NCBI GenBank assembly: GCA_030265885.1
Contig: JAJDGX010000017.1
Location: 1 to 34,692 of the forward strand
DNA: 34,692 nt
Direction of reading: 5' to 3'
From: Ruminococcaceae bacterium OttesenSCG-928-L11
Lineage (GTDB): Bacteria; Bacillota; Clostridia; Oscillospirales; Ruminococcaceae
The notes under the pieces are model-generated. The model made no database searches and was not told the origin of the DNA. It saw only the letters and a program-made list of their open reading frames with translations. Every line of letters begins with the position of its first letter. Position 1 is the first letter of the stretch. The position numbers and the translations under genes were made by a program. Shown piece after piece: positions 15,826-24,075 of this stretch.

Positions 15826-17862
15826 ATGTTCACAAACGAAAACGGCGCTCTTGTCTACCGCCGGGACGGCGAAACCGTCCGCATTGAGCCATGGGGCCCC
15901 GATGCCCTCCGCGTTCGCGCCACCCGAAACCGTTGCTTCACCGACCGGGACTGGGCCCTGGAGCAGCAGCCCCCCTCAAACGCCTCCGTCAAAATCTTCG
16001 AGGATCCCTCCGCCAATGCCGGGGGGTATATGAATATGTTCTCCGGCGCGGACACCTCCTTTGGCTCCATCACCAACGGCAAGCTTACCGCCGAAATCAA
16101 CGCCGGCGGTGTCCTCACCTTTACCAACCAGAACGGCAAGGTTCTGCTGAAGGAATTCTGGCGCAGGCTCCAGGATGAAACCAGTATGGCCCTCAACATC
16201 CCCGGCAGGGAATACAAGCCGTCCTCCGGCGACAACTACCGCCTGACTGCCCGCTTTGTTGCCGACAACAAGGAGAAAATCTTTGGCATGGGGCAATACC
16301 AGCAGCATCAGCTCAACATGAAGGGCTGCCTGCTGGAGTTGGCACAGCGGAACTCCCAGGCGAGCGTGCCGTTTTACATCTCCAGCCTCGGCTACGGCTT
16401 CCTGTGGAACAACCCGGCGGTCGGCGAGGTGTCCTTTGCCAACAACGGCACCCAGTGGACGGCGCAATCCTCCAAGGAGCTGGACTACCTCGTAATTGCC
16501 GGCGACAGCCCTGCCGCCATTGAGGAACGGTACATGAATCTGGTGGGTCTGCCGCCTATGATGCCGGAATACGGTATGGGATTCTGGCAGTGCAAGCTGC
16601 GGTATCGCACCCAGGATGAACTGCTGGCCGTCGCCCGGCGCTACAAGGAGCTGGGCATTCCCCTCGACGTCATTGTGGCGGACTTTTTCCACTGGACACA
16701 GCAGGGGGACTACAAATTCGATCCCCAATACTGGCCCGATGTCCCCGCTATGTGCAAGGAACTGGCTGATATGGGCATCCGGCTGATGGTCTCCATCTGG
16801 CCCACGGCGGATTACCGCTCCGAGAACTTCCGGGAGATGATGGACAAGGGCTATCTGACACAGTGCGAATCCGGTGTTCGGGTGACGATGCTGTGCGGCG
16901 GCAACGAGGTGTTCTTTGACGCCACAAACGAGGATGCCCGCTCCTTCGTATGGCAAAAGGTCAAGGAAAACTACTGGGGCAAAGGTGCGCGCCTGTACTG
17001 GCTCGATGTGGCGGAGCCGGAGTACACGACGTATCAGTTCGAAAACTATCGCTATCAGCTGGGCAGCGTGCTGGAGGTCGGCAACATCTACCCCGTTTGC
17101 TACGCCAAGGGCTTCTACGACGGCATGAGGGCCGAGGGCGACGACACCCCCATCAGCCTGATCCGCTGTGCCTGGGCCGGCAGCGCAAAATACGGCACCC
17201 TTGTCTGGTCGGGAGACATTGTCAGCAACTTTGAATGCTTCAACCGCCAGCTGCGGGCGGGGCTCTCCATGTCCATTGCCGGGATCCCCTGGTGGACGAC
17301 GGACATCGGCGGCTTCCACGGCGGCAACGGCGACGACCCCATGTTCCGGGAGCTGTTTGTTCGCTGGCTGCAATACGCCTGCTTCTGCCCGGTGATGCGC
17401 CTTCACGGCAACCGCAATCCCCAGTCCGGCTATGGCGACGGCGACTTCGGCACCGGCAGCGACAACGAAATCTGGAGCTTTGGCGACGAGATTTTCGACA
17501 TCTCCAAAAAGTACATCTTCCTCCGGGAACGCCTTCGGGATTACACCAGAGAGCAGATGCGCAAAGCCAGCGAAGCCGGCACACCGGTTATGCGCCCCCT
17601 GTTCTACGATTTCCCCCAGGATGCCAACAGCTGGGAAACAGACGACGCCTATCTCTACGGGCCGGATCTGGTCGTGGCGCCTGTTCTGGAAATGGACGCG
17701 AGAACGCGCAGCGTCTATCTCCCCGCAGGCACAGACTGGGTCGATGTGTGGACAAAGACTGTCCACAGCGGAGGACAAACCATAGAGACAGACGCACCCA
17801 TCGACCGGATTCCTGTTTTTGCCCGGAAGGGGGCGGCGGTTCTCTCCGCCTTTGACGCATAA
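15826..17862 (+). CDS. Glycoside hydrolase family 31 (alpha-glucosidase/alpha-xylosidase-like)
   Basis: This 678-residue protein has its ATG 6 nt after GGAGG. The N-terminal beta-sandwich (1-215) opens with RIEPWGPDALRVRAT and contains IFGMGQYQQHQLNMKG. The (beta/alpha)8 barrel begins near 245 (MPEYGMGFWQCKLRYRTQDE, then LDVIVADFFHW). The nucleophile is very probably Asp394 in YWLDVAEPE, and the acid/base Asp464 in LVWSGDIVSNFE. WWTTDIGGFHGG and RLHGNRNP are further family signatures. No signal peptide is present, so it acts in the cytoplasm on the imported alpha-linked sugar. The LDVAEPE form of the nucleophile motif is nearer to the xylosidase/transglucosidase-like branches than to classical maltases, but specificity is uncertain. 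Confidence 0.93.
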   Translation: MFTNENGALVYRRDGETVRIEPWGPDALRVRATRNRCFTDRDWALEQQPPSNASVKIFEDPSANAGGYMNMFSGADTSFGSITNGKLTAEINAGGVLTFTNQNGKVLLKEFWRRLQDETSMALNIPGREYKPSSGDNYRLTARFVADNKEKIFGMGQYQQHQLNMKGCLLELAQRNSQASVPFYISSLGYGFLWNNPAVGEVSFANNGTQWTAQSSKELDYLVIAGDSPAAIEERYMNLVGLPPMMPEYGMGFWQCKLRYRTQDELLAVARRYKELGIPLDVIVADFFHWTQQGDYKFDPQYWPDVPAMCKELADMGIRLMVSIWPTADYRSENFREMMDKGYLTQCESGVRVTMLCGGNEVFFDATNEDARSFVWQKVKENYWGKGARLYWLDVAEPEYTTYQFENYRYQLGSVLEVGNIYPVCYAKGFYDGMRAEGDDTPISLIRCAWAGSAKYGTLVWSGDIVSNFECFNRQLRAGLSMSIAGIPWWTTDIGGFHGGNGDDPMFRELFVRWLQYACFCPVMRLHGNRNPQSGYGDGDFGTGSDNEIWSFGDEIFDISKKYIFLRERLRDYTREQMRKASEAGTPVMRPLFYDFPQDANSWETDDAYLYGPDLVVAPVLEMDARTRSVYLPAGTDWVDVWTKTVHSGGQTIETDAPIDRIPVFARKGAAVLSAFDA

Positions 17863-17880
17863 CGCACATCGCAGTATAAT
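17852..17880 (+). promoter_or_regulatory. Near-consensus sigma-A promoter for the histidine kinase
   Basis: TTGACG (17852-17857), a 17-bp spacer and TATAAT (17875-17880). The -35 overlaps the last codons of the GH31 gene. The predicted start is about 17887, exactly the first base of the long hairpin that follows. Confidence 0.75.
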
Positions 17881-17886
17881 AAAACA

Positions 17887-17965
17887 GGGGCTGGGCAGGC
17901 ATGCAATGTCAATCTTTGTCTATTTTCCACAGAAAGATTGGCATCCGCATGTCCGGCCCGGCCCC
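17887..17965 (+). ncRNA. 79-nt imperfect hairpin at the 5' end of the kinase transcript
   Basis: GGGGCTGGGC (17887-17896) pairs with GCCCGGCCCC (17956-17965) with one wobble. After small mismatches and a bulge, CATGC (17900-17904) pairs with GCATG (17947-17951). Finally TGTCAATCTTT (17907-17917) pairs with AAAGATTGGCA (17933-17943) round a 15-nt loop. About 28 pairs form in all. There is no immediate long T tract; the following TTTCGCTTT and later ATTTTTCTTTT are only T-rich. It may be a stabilising or regulatory 5' leader, a small RNA, or a remnant of a palindromic repeat. Confidence 0.6.
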
Positions 17966-18016
17966 TTTCGCTTTCACACAATTTTTCTTTTGCTGTTGCA
18001 ACGACTGGAGGGCGCG

Positions 18017-19732
18017 ATGAAACGGGCCAGATCGGGAAAAAAGAAGCAAAGCCTACGCGCGGTATCGCTGCGAATCGTCATTCCGGTGACACTGGCACTG
18101 GCGGCAATCCTGGTTTTCTTGTCCTGGGGTGTGCAGGAAAACCGCAGGCTGGCCAACCGCTATATTCAGGACACGGCCCAGCTGTATGTGGATCAAATCA
18201 ACAAAACACTGTATCAAATCAGCAATGAAATGATAGTGCTGCTGCGCACGGACAAGGACATCGCCGCCATTCCCACCGAACTTGGCCCCCGGGACGGAAC
18301 CTATTACCAGATGATCAACAACATCAAGGAGCAAAACAATATCCTGAAAATTCGCTACGATGAGATTCGCAGCTTCTTTGTCTACGGCCAGGAGGCGGAT
18401 CTGTACATCGACACTGAGGGCACCAGCTTCCGGGAGAGCGCGAAATCCGAGTTTAACACCCTGTTGACCGGAATCCTGCTGGAGGAGGTGGCCCGGAACA
18501 CCATTGTCCCCCACTGGCAGCTTCTTGAAACCTCCACAGACCACTATATTGTGGGCTGGTACGCCAAAGACAAAAAGGCCATCGGCTGCATCATGCGGGT
18601 GGAGGATATCTGGCTCAAGCTGGAGGCCGCCACGGAAAGCTACCAGGCAATCCCCTTTATGGAACTGGAGGATGGAAGAATCCTGATGTCGGAGCGCTCC
18701 AAGGGCATTTATGGGGAGGATTTCCTCACAAACAGCCGCTATCGCGGTCAGATTTATCACTACCAAATCGGCAACCTGGGGCAGCTGCAGCTTTACATTC
18801 TGCCGGACGGCGGCATTATGGAAAATCTGCTCAACATGCAGATGGTTCTCGCCCTGTTTGTCTTTGTGCTGCTTATGATCTGCGGTGTTGTCGTCTATTT
18901 CTACAACCGGCAGATTATGGAGCCGATGAAGCGATTTGTCGCCGGACTCAACGAACTGGACGAGGAGCAGATGCTCCACGACAACGGCGCCAACAGTCTG
19001 CTGGAACTGGAAGCGGCAAGCGACAAGTTCAAGGAGTTGCTCCGCAAAATCCAGTCCCTGAAAATTGCCATATATGAGGAGGAGCTGCTGAAGCAAAAAA
19101 CAGAGCTGGAATTTGCTCAGGGGCAAATCAAGCCCCATTTTTTCCTGAACTGTCTCAGCCTGATTCACGGAATCGCCGATACGGTGGGCCAGAAGCAAAT
19201 CCTGCACATCACCGAAGTATTGTCCAACTATATGCGGTACATCTTTCGGGATTCCGGCGGGAAGCGGCTCCTTTCCGAGGAGCTGGAGCACGTCCGGCTG
19301 TTTCTCACAATTCAAAAGCTGCGGTATGGGGAGGAATCCTTCTCCTTTGTCGAATTTCTCGACGAAGCGGTGGAGCAAGCCCTGATCCCCTCCCTGCTCC
19401 TCCAAACTCTGGTGGAAAACGCCTTTGTCCATGCCCTGACCATGGATCACGCCGTCGAGATATCCCTGTACGCTACAACGGAGCACTATGACGACGGGCA
19501 GTATCTGTACATCAGCATCTCCGACACCGGCAAGGGCTTTACAAAGGAAGTGCTGCAGGCTCTTGAGGAGGACACCGCCATTGTGTATGACGGCAGAACC
19601 CATGTAGGCCTGCAAAACGCGCGTCGCCGCCTGCAGCTGCTGTATGGCAAGCGGGCCTCCATCGCCTTCTCCAACATGGATGAGGGCTTTGGCGCGGTGG
19701 TGGAGGTGCGAATCCCCTGGGATCAGTGCTGA
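18017..19732 (+). CDS. YesM-type sensor histidine kinase
   Basis: This 571-residue protein starts at ATG 18017, 5 nt after GGAGG. The frame is open back into the GH31 gene, but that extension contains the promoter and hairpin and is rejected. Helix 1 is at about 18-38 (LRIVIPVTLALAAILVFLSW) and helix 2 at about 276-297 (MVLALFVFVLLMICGVVVYFY), enclosing a Cache-like outside domain. A HAMP region and coiled coil (EEELLKQKTELEFAQGQ) follow. The His_kinase motif QIKPHFFLNCLSLIH gives phospho-His374. The ATP-binding domain has LVENAFVHAL (Asn468) and the DTGKGF glycine box. Its likely partner is the response regulator at 10317. It is separated from it by the genes the pair probably controls. Confidence 0.93.
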   Translation: MKRARSGKKKQSLRAVSLRIVIPVTLALAAILVFLSWGVQENRRLANRYIQDTAQLYVDQINKTLYQISNEMIVLLRTDKDIAAIPTELGPRDGTYYQMINNIKEQNNILKIRYDEIRSFFVYGQEADLYIDTEGTSFRESAKSEFNTLLTGILLEEVARNTIVPHWQLLETSTDHYIVGWYAKDKKAIGCIMRVEDIWLKLEAATESYQAIPFMELEDGRILMSERSKGIYGEDFLTNSRYRGQIYHYQIGNLGQLQLYILPDGGIMENLLNMQMVLALFVFVLLMICGVVVYFYNRQIMEPMKRFVAGLNELDEEQMLHDNGANSLLELEAASDKFKELLRKIQSLKIAIYEEELLKQKTELEFAQGQIKPHFFLNCLSLIHGIADTVGQKQILHITEVLSNYMRYIFRDSGGKRLLSEELEHVRLFLTIQKLRYGEESFSFVEFLDEAVEQALIPSLLLQTLVENAFVHALTMDHAVEISLYATTEHYDDGQYLYISISDTGKGFTKEVLQALEEDTAIVYDGRTHVGLQNARRRLQLLYGKRASIAFSNMDEGFGAVVEVRIPWDQC

Positions 19733-19761
19733 GATACGAAACACCGGATATGGCAAAACAA

Positions 19762-19795
19762 GCCCCTGAGGGTCGTCGTCTTGACCCTCAGGGGC
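19762..19795. terminator. Terminator between convergent genes
   Basis: A perfect 13-bp stem (GCCCCTGAGGGTC, 19762-19774 with 19783-19795) has an 8-nt loop. On the minus strand it is followed by TTGTTTTG, so it ends the glycerophosphate operon; it probably also stops kinase transcripts. Confidence 0.85.
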
Positions 19796-19817
19796 GAATC
19801 CATATAAGGGAGATGCA

Positions 19818-20861
19818 TCACTCCGCCATTTCAGACTCAAAGGCCTTCCATGGGATGTTGACCGGCACGTCGTTGGTGATGATGTCATCGATGTGCAGCA
19901 GCAGGGGGAAGTCCTCGGCACGGGCCTGACCCAAGGCAATCAGCGTTCGGATGGCCTGAGCGGTACGGCGGGCAATCACGATGGATTCCAGTGTGACGCC
20001 CTCCAGTTCTTCCATGGCGCTCCGGAAGCTTAACCCCCGGCCCAGAAGTGTGCCAATCAAGCGGGTGCGGCCGCCAAATACGGTGACATACAAATCCCCC
20101 GCGCCGAGATACAGGTTGTTGTCGTTCCCCCCGTACAGGGTGAGGATCCGGCCAATCTCCCTGACACTCTGCCCAAACACGGCGGCCTGGGAATTGTAGT
20201 GCTCCTTTCCGTTTATGCCTTCCATCCGCTGGGAAAGCCCGATTGTCAGGGCCACACCCAGAGCGTAGGCGTTTTTCATGGCAACCGCGCACTCGACTCC
20301 AAACACATCCGTCGAAAGGCTGATGTTGTAGTAGGGCGTCTCCAGCATCCCTTTCAGCCACCGCAGTGTCTCTATGTTGCGGCCGCAGAAGCAGATTTCC
20401 GTCATATCCAGATCCGCCAGTTCATAGCTGGTGCAGGGGCCGCCCACGGCGTTGATGGAATAGGATTTGTCCGGGTACCTGTTCTCGTACAGGTGCGGGT
20501 AGGGAATCAGCTTACCGTCCTCCGCAGCCACCATTCCCTTTGTGATGGAGAGAATCGGCAGCGCCTCGGGGATGCGAGGCAAAATCTCCTCCATAAACCA
20601 GTCCACACCAAAGCTGCTGACTCCGCTTATCAGCATGTCGGCCCCGTCCATGGCCTTCTCCAAATCCTCGATCTGGTAGTATTTCACGCCCTCCGGCAGT
20701 TGGCGCTTCAGCGTGATGTGCCAGCCGGTCTCCGCGGCCTGCCGGATGATTTCCCTGTCCAGTGGTGTCCCCACCAGCCGCACCTCGTTGCCGTTTTCCC
20801 TGGCGGGATACGACATGGCCGATCCCATCATTCCCGCGCCAACAATTGTAATGATTCCCAT
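19818..20861 (-). CDS. NAD(P)-dependent glycerol-3-phosphate dehydrogenase (GpsA-like)
   Basis: This 347-residue protein starts at ATG 20861 with GGAG 8 nt upstream; a GTG three codons earlier overlaps the ribosome site. It interconverts sn-glycerol 3-phosphate and dihydroxyacetone phosphate. The Rossmann fold begins ITIVGAGMMGSAM (GxGxxG at 8-13). Lys108 (SITKGM) and Lys196 (AVAMKNAYALG) match the conserved lysines of the GpsA family, and NAVGGPCTSYELA is the usual middle motif. It lies 24 bp behind the glycerophosphodiesterase gene in one operon, which points to use of the freed glycerol 3-phosphate. Because the partner is catabolic, this may be a second, accessory copy rather than the housekeeping lipid-synthesis gene. 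It could also act on a related phosphorylated polyol. Confidence 0.85.
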   Translation of the reverse strand: MGIITIVGAGMMGSAMSYPARENGNEVRLVGTPLDREIIRQAAETGWHITLKRQLPEGVKYYQIEDLEKAMDGADMLISGVSSFGVDWFMEEILPRIPEALPILSITKGMVAAEDGKLIPYPHLYENRYPDKSYSINAVGGPCTSYELADLDMTEICFCGRNIETLRWLKGMLETPYYNISLSTDVFGVECAVAMKNAYALGVALTIGLSQRMEGINGKEHYNSQAAVFGQSVREIGRILTLYGGNDNNLYLGAGDLYVTVFGGRTRLIGTLLGRGLSFRSAMEELEGVTLESIVIARRTAQAIRTLIALGQARAEDFPLLLHIDDIITNDVPVNIPWKAFESEMAE

Positions 20862-20885
20862 ATGTGTCACTCCACCCTGTTTGAT

Positions 20886-21668
20886 TTATTTGTGAAGCCC
20901 CATGTCTCTCAGGAGCCCCAGTATTGTCTCCGGATTGTTGCAGGTAACCAGCGGCGTCTCCCAGCCTATCACCTCTCGCAGCGTCGCCTCATCCTTTACC
21001 CTGGCGCCCGCCCACGGCTGTACACCCCGGCTGCGCAGATAATCGTATGCCTCGCCGCCCTCGCAGAAGGGGCAGGCGCAATACAGATACGTATAGGGGT
21101 CGCGGTTGGCCTCGGTCATGTGAAGATAGGACAGCGGATAGTAGCCGTGCAGGCGATGGCGTCCGCCGTGTTTGTCGTGGATGTACTCCAGAAGGGTCGC
21201 GTCGAAAGCATTGATGACACAGCGATCGGCGAGACCCCAGGCGTCAATTTGCTCCACCACGTCATCGGCGGTGCGATAGGCCCTGTCCTCGTTGCCGTCC
21301 CGGGGATACTCCTTGATTTCAAAGTTAAAGAGGAGGTCGGGATATGGCGCCGTCATCTCCAGAAACTCGGTGAAAAGAGGGATTCTCGTTCCCCGAAACG
21401 CCTCTCCCTTCCAGGCACCGGCGTCCAGCGCCCGAAGCTGCTCCAGGGTCTTATTCGCCACCGGCCCGCTGCCGTCTGTTGTCCGGTCCACAGTGGCGTC
21501 GTGAATCAGAACCAGCTGGCCGTCCGCCGTCATGCGAATATCCAGCTCCACCATATCCACACCGGCATCGATGGCGGCCTGGTACGAAAGCAGCGTATTC
21601 TCGGGATACCGGTCAGGGAAGCCGCGATGCCCGGCCACATAAACATTGTCCTTTGCCTGGTTCCACAT
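20886..21668 (-). CDS. Glycerophosphodiester phosphodiesterase, GDPD family
   Basis: This 260-residue protein starts at ATG 21668 with GGGAG 8 nt upstream. The frame is open further back, but that region holds the promoter. The GDPD TIM barrel signature is complete: VAGHRGFPDRYPENTL (His14, Arg15, Glu23, Asn24), VELDIRMTADGQLVLIHD (Glu41, Asp43, His56) and FEIKEY for the later conserved Glu and Lys. The enzyme hydrolyses glycerophosphodiesters such as glycerophosphocholine to glycerol 3-phosphate and an alcohol. There is no signal peptide, so it acts in the cytoplasm. It is first in an operon with the dehydrogenase at 19818 and is divergent from a DeoR regulator. Confidence 0.92.
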   Translation of the reverse strand: MWNQAKDNVYVAGHRGFPDRYPENTLLSYQAAIDAGVDMVELDIRMTADGQLVLIHDATVDRTTDGSGPVANKTLEQLRALDAGAWKGEAFRGTRIPLFTEFLEMTAPYPDLLFNFEIKEYPRDGNEDRAYRTADDVVEQIDAWGLADRCVINAFDATLLEYIHDKHGGRHRLHGYYPLSYLHMTEANRDPYTYLYCACPFCEGGEAYDYLRSRGVQPWAGARVKDEATLREVIGWETPLVTCNNPETILGLLRDMGLHK

Positions 21669-21725
21669 TGTGCCATCTCCCTTCCAAGGGTTCGCCTCTT
21701 TACAATTGCGACAAAGTTCATTACA

Positions 21726-21769
21726 ATGATAAAACAACGGCCTGAAATAGTCAATCCGTTTGCGAAACG
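21726..21769 (-). promoter_or_regulatory. Promoter and candidate operator of the GDPD operon
   Basis: Reading leftwards, TTGACT (plus 21749-21754), a 17-bp spacer and TATCAT (plus 21726-21731) make a good sigma-A promoter. Just upstream of the -35 lies CGTTT-GCG-AAACG (21757-21769), an inverted repeat in the gap shared with the DeoR gene and a candidate repressor site. TACAAT also occurs twice, at 21701 and 21722. Confidence 0.65.
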
Positions 21770-21828
21770 TTGATAAACAATCACAAAATGCCGCAAATCG
21801 GTCAACAAAGAAACTCAGGAGGACTGGC

Positions 21829-22566
21829 ATGATCAAATCGGAGCGGATGGAACAGATTTTGGATATCCTGAAAATCAAAAAGCACGCCAGTGTGGAATCC
21901 CTGAGCAAGCAGGTGTTTGTCAGCCCGGTAACCATTCGCCGTGATCTGCGGCAAATGGAGCAGCAGGGCCTTGTCAAGCGCAGCTATGGCGGCGCGTCGT
22001 TGATTGACTACGAAAACAAAGTCGTGCCCCTGCATCTGCGGGAGGAGGACATGCGCAGCGAAAAGGCCATGATAGCCAAGCAGGCCGTCACCCGCATCCG
22101 GGAAGGGGACACCGTCTTTCTCGACGCCTCCTCCACTGTCCTGCGCATGACCGATTATATCCCGCCTAAAATGCGCATCACCGTCGTAACCAACAGCATC
22201 AAGGTTGTGGCGGCGCTGTGCGAAAAAGACATCGCCGTTTACTGCATCGGCGGAAAGCTCATCAACAGCTCCCTGGCCTGTGTGGGGCCCCACGCCATTC
22301 AGAACGTGCAGTCGCTCAATGCGGACGTGATGTTTTTTTCCTCCCAGGGCCTCTCCGCCTGCGGGGACATCACCGATTTTTCCGAGAGCGAAACCCACCT
22401 GCGCCAGACCATGCTGGCACGGGCCGGGAAAAAGATATTCCTCTGCGACAGCGGCAAGCTGGGAAAATCCTTTCTCTTCACCATCTGCAACGCAAGGGAT
22501 GTGGACGAGGTGCTGTCCGACAAGCCCATACCCGAAAGCGTTTTCTCCTCATCCGGATCATTTTGA
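21829..22566 (+). CDS. DeoR-family transcriptional repressor
   Basis: This 245-residue protein has its ATG 6 nt after AGGAGG. The winged helix-turn-helix at residues 1-60 has the family signature SKQVFVSPVTIRRDLRQMEQQGLVKRSYGGA. Residues about 75-235 form the DeoR sensor domain, related to ribose-5-phosphate isomerase folds (GDTVFLDASSTVLRM, VVTNSIKVVAAL, ADVMFFSSQGLS, LCDSGKLGKS). Members respond to phosphorylated sugars. With the divergent phosphodiesterase and dehydrogenase, a GlpR-like repressor sensing glycerol 3-phosphate or a related compound is the natural inference. Confidence 0.9.
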   Translation: MIKSERMEQILDILKIKKHASVESLSKQVFVSPVTIRRDLRQMEQQGLVKRSYGGASLIDYENKVVPLHLREEDMRSEKAMIAKQAVTRIREGDTVFLDASSTVLRMTDYIPPKMRITVVTNSIKVVAALCEKDIAVYCIGGKLINSSLACVGPHAIQNVQSLNADVMFFSSQGLSACGDITDFSESETHLRQTMLARAGKKIFLCDSGKLGKSFLFTICNARDVDEVLSDKPIPESVFSSSGSF

Positions 22567-22667
22567 AGGTGCAGAGGCCCTCGGCAGACAAAACCTTGCA
22601 TAAAAAATCGGGAACAATCGCCCCAATTCCTCTATACTACACCTATGCAGAACAGGAGGCGACAGCT

Positions 22668-23525
22668 GTGAGATGGACAGACTGCATTCGCGACGCCATC
22701 GGCTACATTGAGGACAACATCGGAGAGGCGCTTACCATCGAGGACATTGCAAGGCATGTGCACATCTCCCCCTTTTATTTTCAAAAGGGCTTTGCCATGC
22801 TGTGCGACTTTACGGTGAGCGACTACATTCGCTGCCGCAGGCTCGCCCTTGCCGGCAGCGAGCTGGCCGCCACAGACGCAAAAATCATCGACATTGCCCT
22901 CAAATTCGGCTACGATTCGCCCGACAGCTTCACGAAAGCATTCACCCGGTTCCACGGCTGCACACCAACCGCTGCCAGGAAGGGCGGCGCAAGCATCAAA
23001 TCCTTCGCGCCGCTGTCCGTCAAATTCAGCTTGGAAGGTGGTTATTCCATGGATTACAAGATTGTCGAAAAGGACGCTTTCACCGTCATCGGCCTGAAGC
23101 GCACATTCAAGTACGAGGACGCCGCACAGGCAGTGCCCGAACTGTGGGCACAGTTCCATCAGATGCCCCAGGCAAGGGCCATCTGCCCCATGTATGGCGT
23201 CAACACCGACGAGACTATGACCGGCGATACGTTCGAGTACCTCATCGCCGACAACTACAATGCCCAGGCAGACATCCCGGAGGGCTTTGTCACCAGGCAA
23301 ATCCCCAGGTTCACATGGGCGGTATTTGTCTGCAAGGGCGCCATGCCCCAAACCATGCAGGATGTAAACAGGAAGATTTACTCCGAGTGGCTGCCCAATT
23401 CAAAGGACTACGAAATTGCCGCCGGCTACTGCATCGAGATGTACGAGGACGCCGACCAGTACCCCAAGGGAACGCAGGATGAGAACTATTACAGCGAGAT
23501 TTGGATTCCCGTAAAAAAGAAATAG
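22668..23525 (+). CDS. AraC-family regulator with C-terminal GyrI-like effector domain
   Basis: This 285-residue protein starts at GTG 22668, 8 nt after AGGAGG. The upstream open frame overlaps the DeoR gene and is rejected. Unlike the other AraC proteins here, the DNA-binding domain is N-terminal (about 5-105: LTIEDIARHVHISPFYFQKGFAM and IIDIALKFGYDSPDSFTKAFTR), as in Rob and SoxS relatives. Residues about 125-285 form a GyrI-like or AraC effector-binding domain (YKIVEKDAFTVIGLKRTFKYED, ending YYSEIWIPVKKK). Such proteins often bind hydrophobic small molecules and control efflux or stress genes. No efflux gene is adjacent. TATACT at 22633-22638 may be its -10. A terminator follows immediately. 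Confidence 0.88.
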   Translation: MRWTDCIRDAIGYIEDNIGEALTIEDIARHVHISPFYFQKGFAMLCDFTVSDYIRCRRLALAGSELAATDAKIIDIALKFGYDSPDSFTKAFTRFHGCTPTAARKGGASIKSFAPLSVKFSLEGGYSMDYKIVEKDAFTVIGLKRTFKYEDAAQAVPELWAQFHQMPQARAICPMYGVNTDETMTGDTFEYLIADNYNAQADIPEGFVTRQIPRFTWAVFVCKGAMPQTMQDVNRKIYSEWLPNSKDYEIAAGYCIEMYEDADQYPKGTQDENYYSEIWIPVKKK

Positions 23526-23535
23526 CCTGCGACGA

Positions 23536-23578
23536 AAAGACCGTGCCCACGCCTGATAGCAGCGTGGGTACGGTCTTT
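23536..23578. terminator. Bidirectional terminator between convergent genes
   Basis: A 17-bp stem with one G-T wobble (23536-23552 with 23562-23578, ends AAAGACCGT/ACGGTCTTT) has a 9-nt loop. T-rich ends lie on both strands, so it can end both the AraC-GyrI and the minus-strand deglycosidase transcripts. Confidence 0.88.
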
Positions 23579-23624
23579 GTGCGGCGGACTTCATTGCCGC
23601 ATCCAGAAATCGAGGGGCTATCCC

Positions 23625-24065
23625 TCAAACAATCAGCAGACGGCGGGTGTTGACGTGGCGGCCAAATTCCGGCAAAAAGACAAAACTCTCCTTGTCGGGA
23701 TCCAGGCTCTCCTGCAGCGCAGGCGGCATGTAGGAGGAGGTAAAGCAGAAGCCGTAGGTCAACTCGTGCAGTCCCTGGGCAAGACCTCCCGGCTTTGGCA
23801 CCTTGATGATCGCCGTCTCCGTGGGGCTCCAATGGGTTTGCCAGTCGACCTGCATTTCCTCAAAGCTGTACTCTTCGCCCCTGATGCACCATATCAGATT
23901 TTCCTTCTCCAACCGCTCTCCGTCGACAATCAGCGTGCCGGGGCGAAGCTGCGAAAGATAGACGCCGCGATAATAGGGCAGGCGCAGCTTGAACTGAAAC
24001 CCGACAACCGTTCCGTTTTCCACTCTGTTGCGAAACCCTACCGATTGAATTACTTCCCGTTCCAT
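23625..24065 (-). CDS. C-glycoside deglycosidase beta-subunit-like protein (DUF6379 type)
   Basis: This 146-residue protein has GAGGGG just before its ATG and lies 10 bp behind the larger subunit, so translation is probably coupled. The fold looks all-beta: FQFKLRLPYYRGVYLSQLRPGTLIVDGE, IKVPKPGGLAQGLHELTYGFCF, then SSYMPPALQESLDPDKE. Length and motifs agree with the small subunit of the heteromeric C-glycoside deglycosidases known from gut and soil bacteria (DgpC, DfgB and CarC types). In those complexes the small subunit packs on the TIM-barrel partner and helps shape the active site. I rely on remembered family features, so the exact substrate class is open; related pairs may act on other 3-keto-glycosides. 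Confidence 0.75.
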   Translation of the reverse strand: MEREVIQSVGFRNRVENGTVVGFQFKLRLPYYRGVYLSQLRPGTLIVDGERLEKENLIWCIRGEEYSFEEMQVDWQTHWSPTETAIIKVPKPGGLAQGLHELTYGFCFTSSYMPPALQESLDPDKESFVFLPEFGRHVNTRRLLIV

Positions 24066-24075
24066 TCGGTTCCCC

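Noticed and set aside
17819-18016. N-terminal extension of the histidine kinase
   Set aside because: It contains the promoter and the 79-nt hairpin; GGAGG before 18017 and the basic stretch ahead of helix 1 mark the true start.
18053-19939. 628-codon minus-strand frame opposite the histidine kinase
   Set aside because: It crosses the terminator at 19762-19795 and has no domain; the kinase motifs on the plus strand are decisive.
20199-21773. 524-codon plus-strand frame opposite GDPD and GpsA
   Set aside because: Low-complexity His/Gly/Val-rich translation, no ribosome site, and it overlaps two well-supported genes and their promoter.
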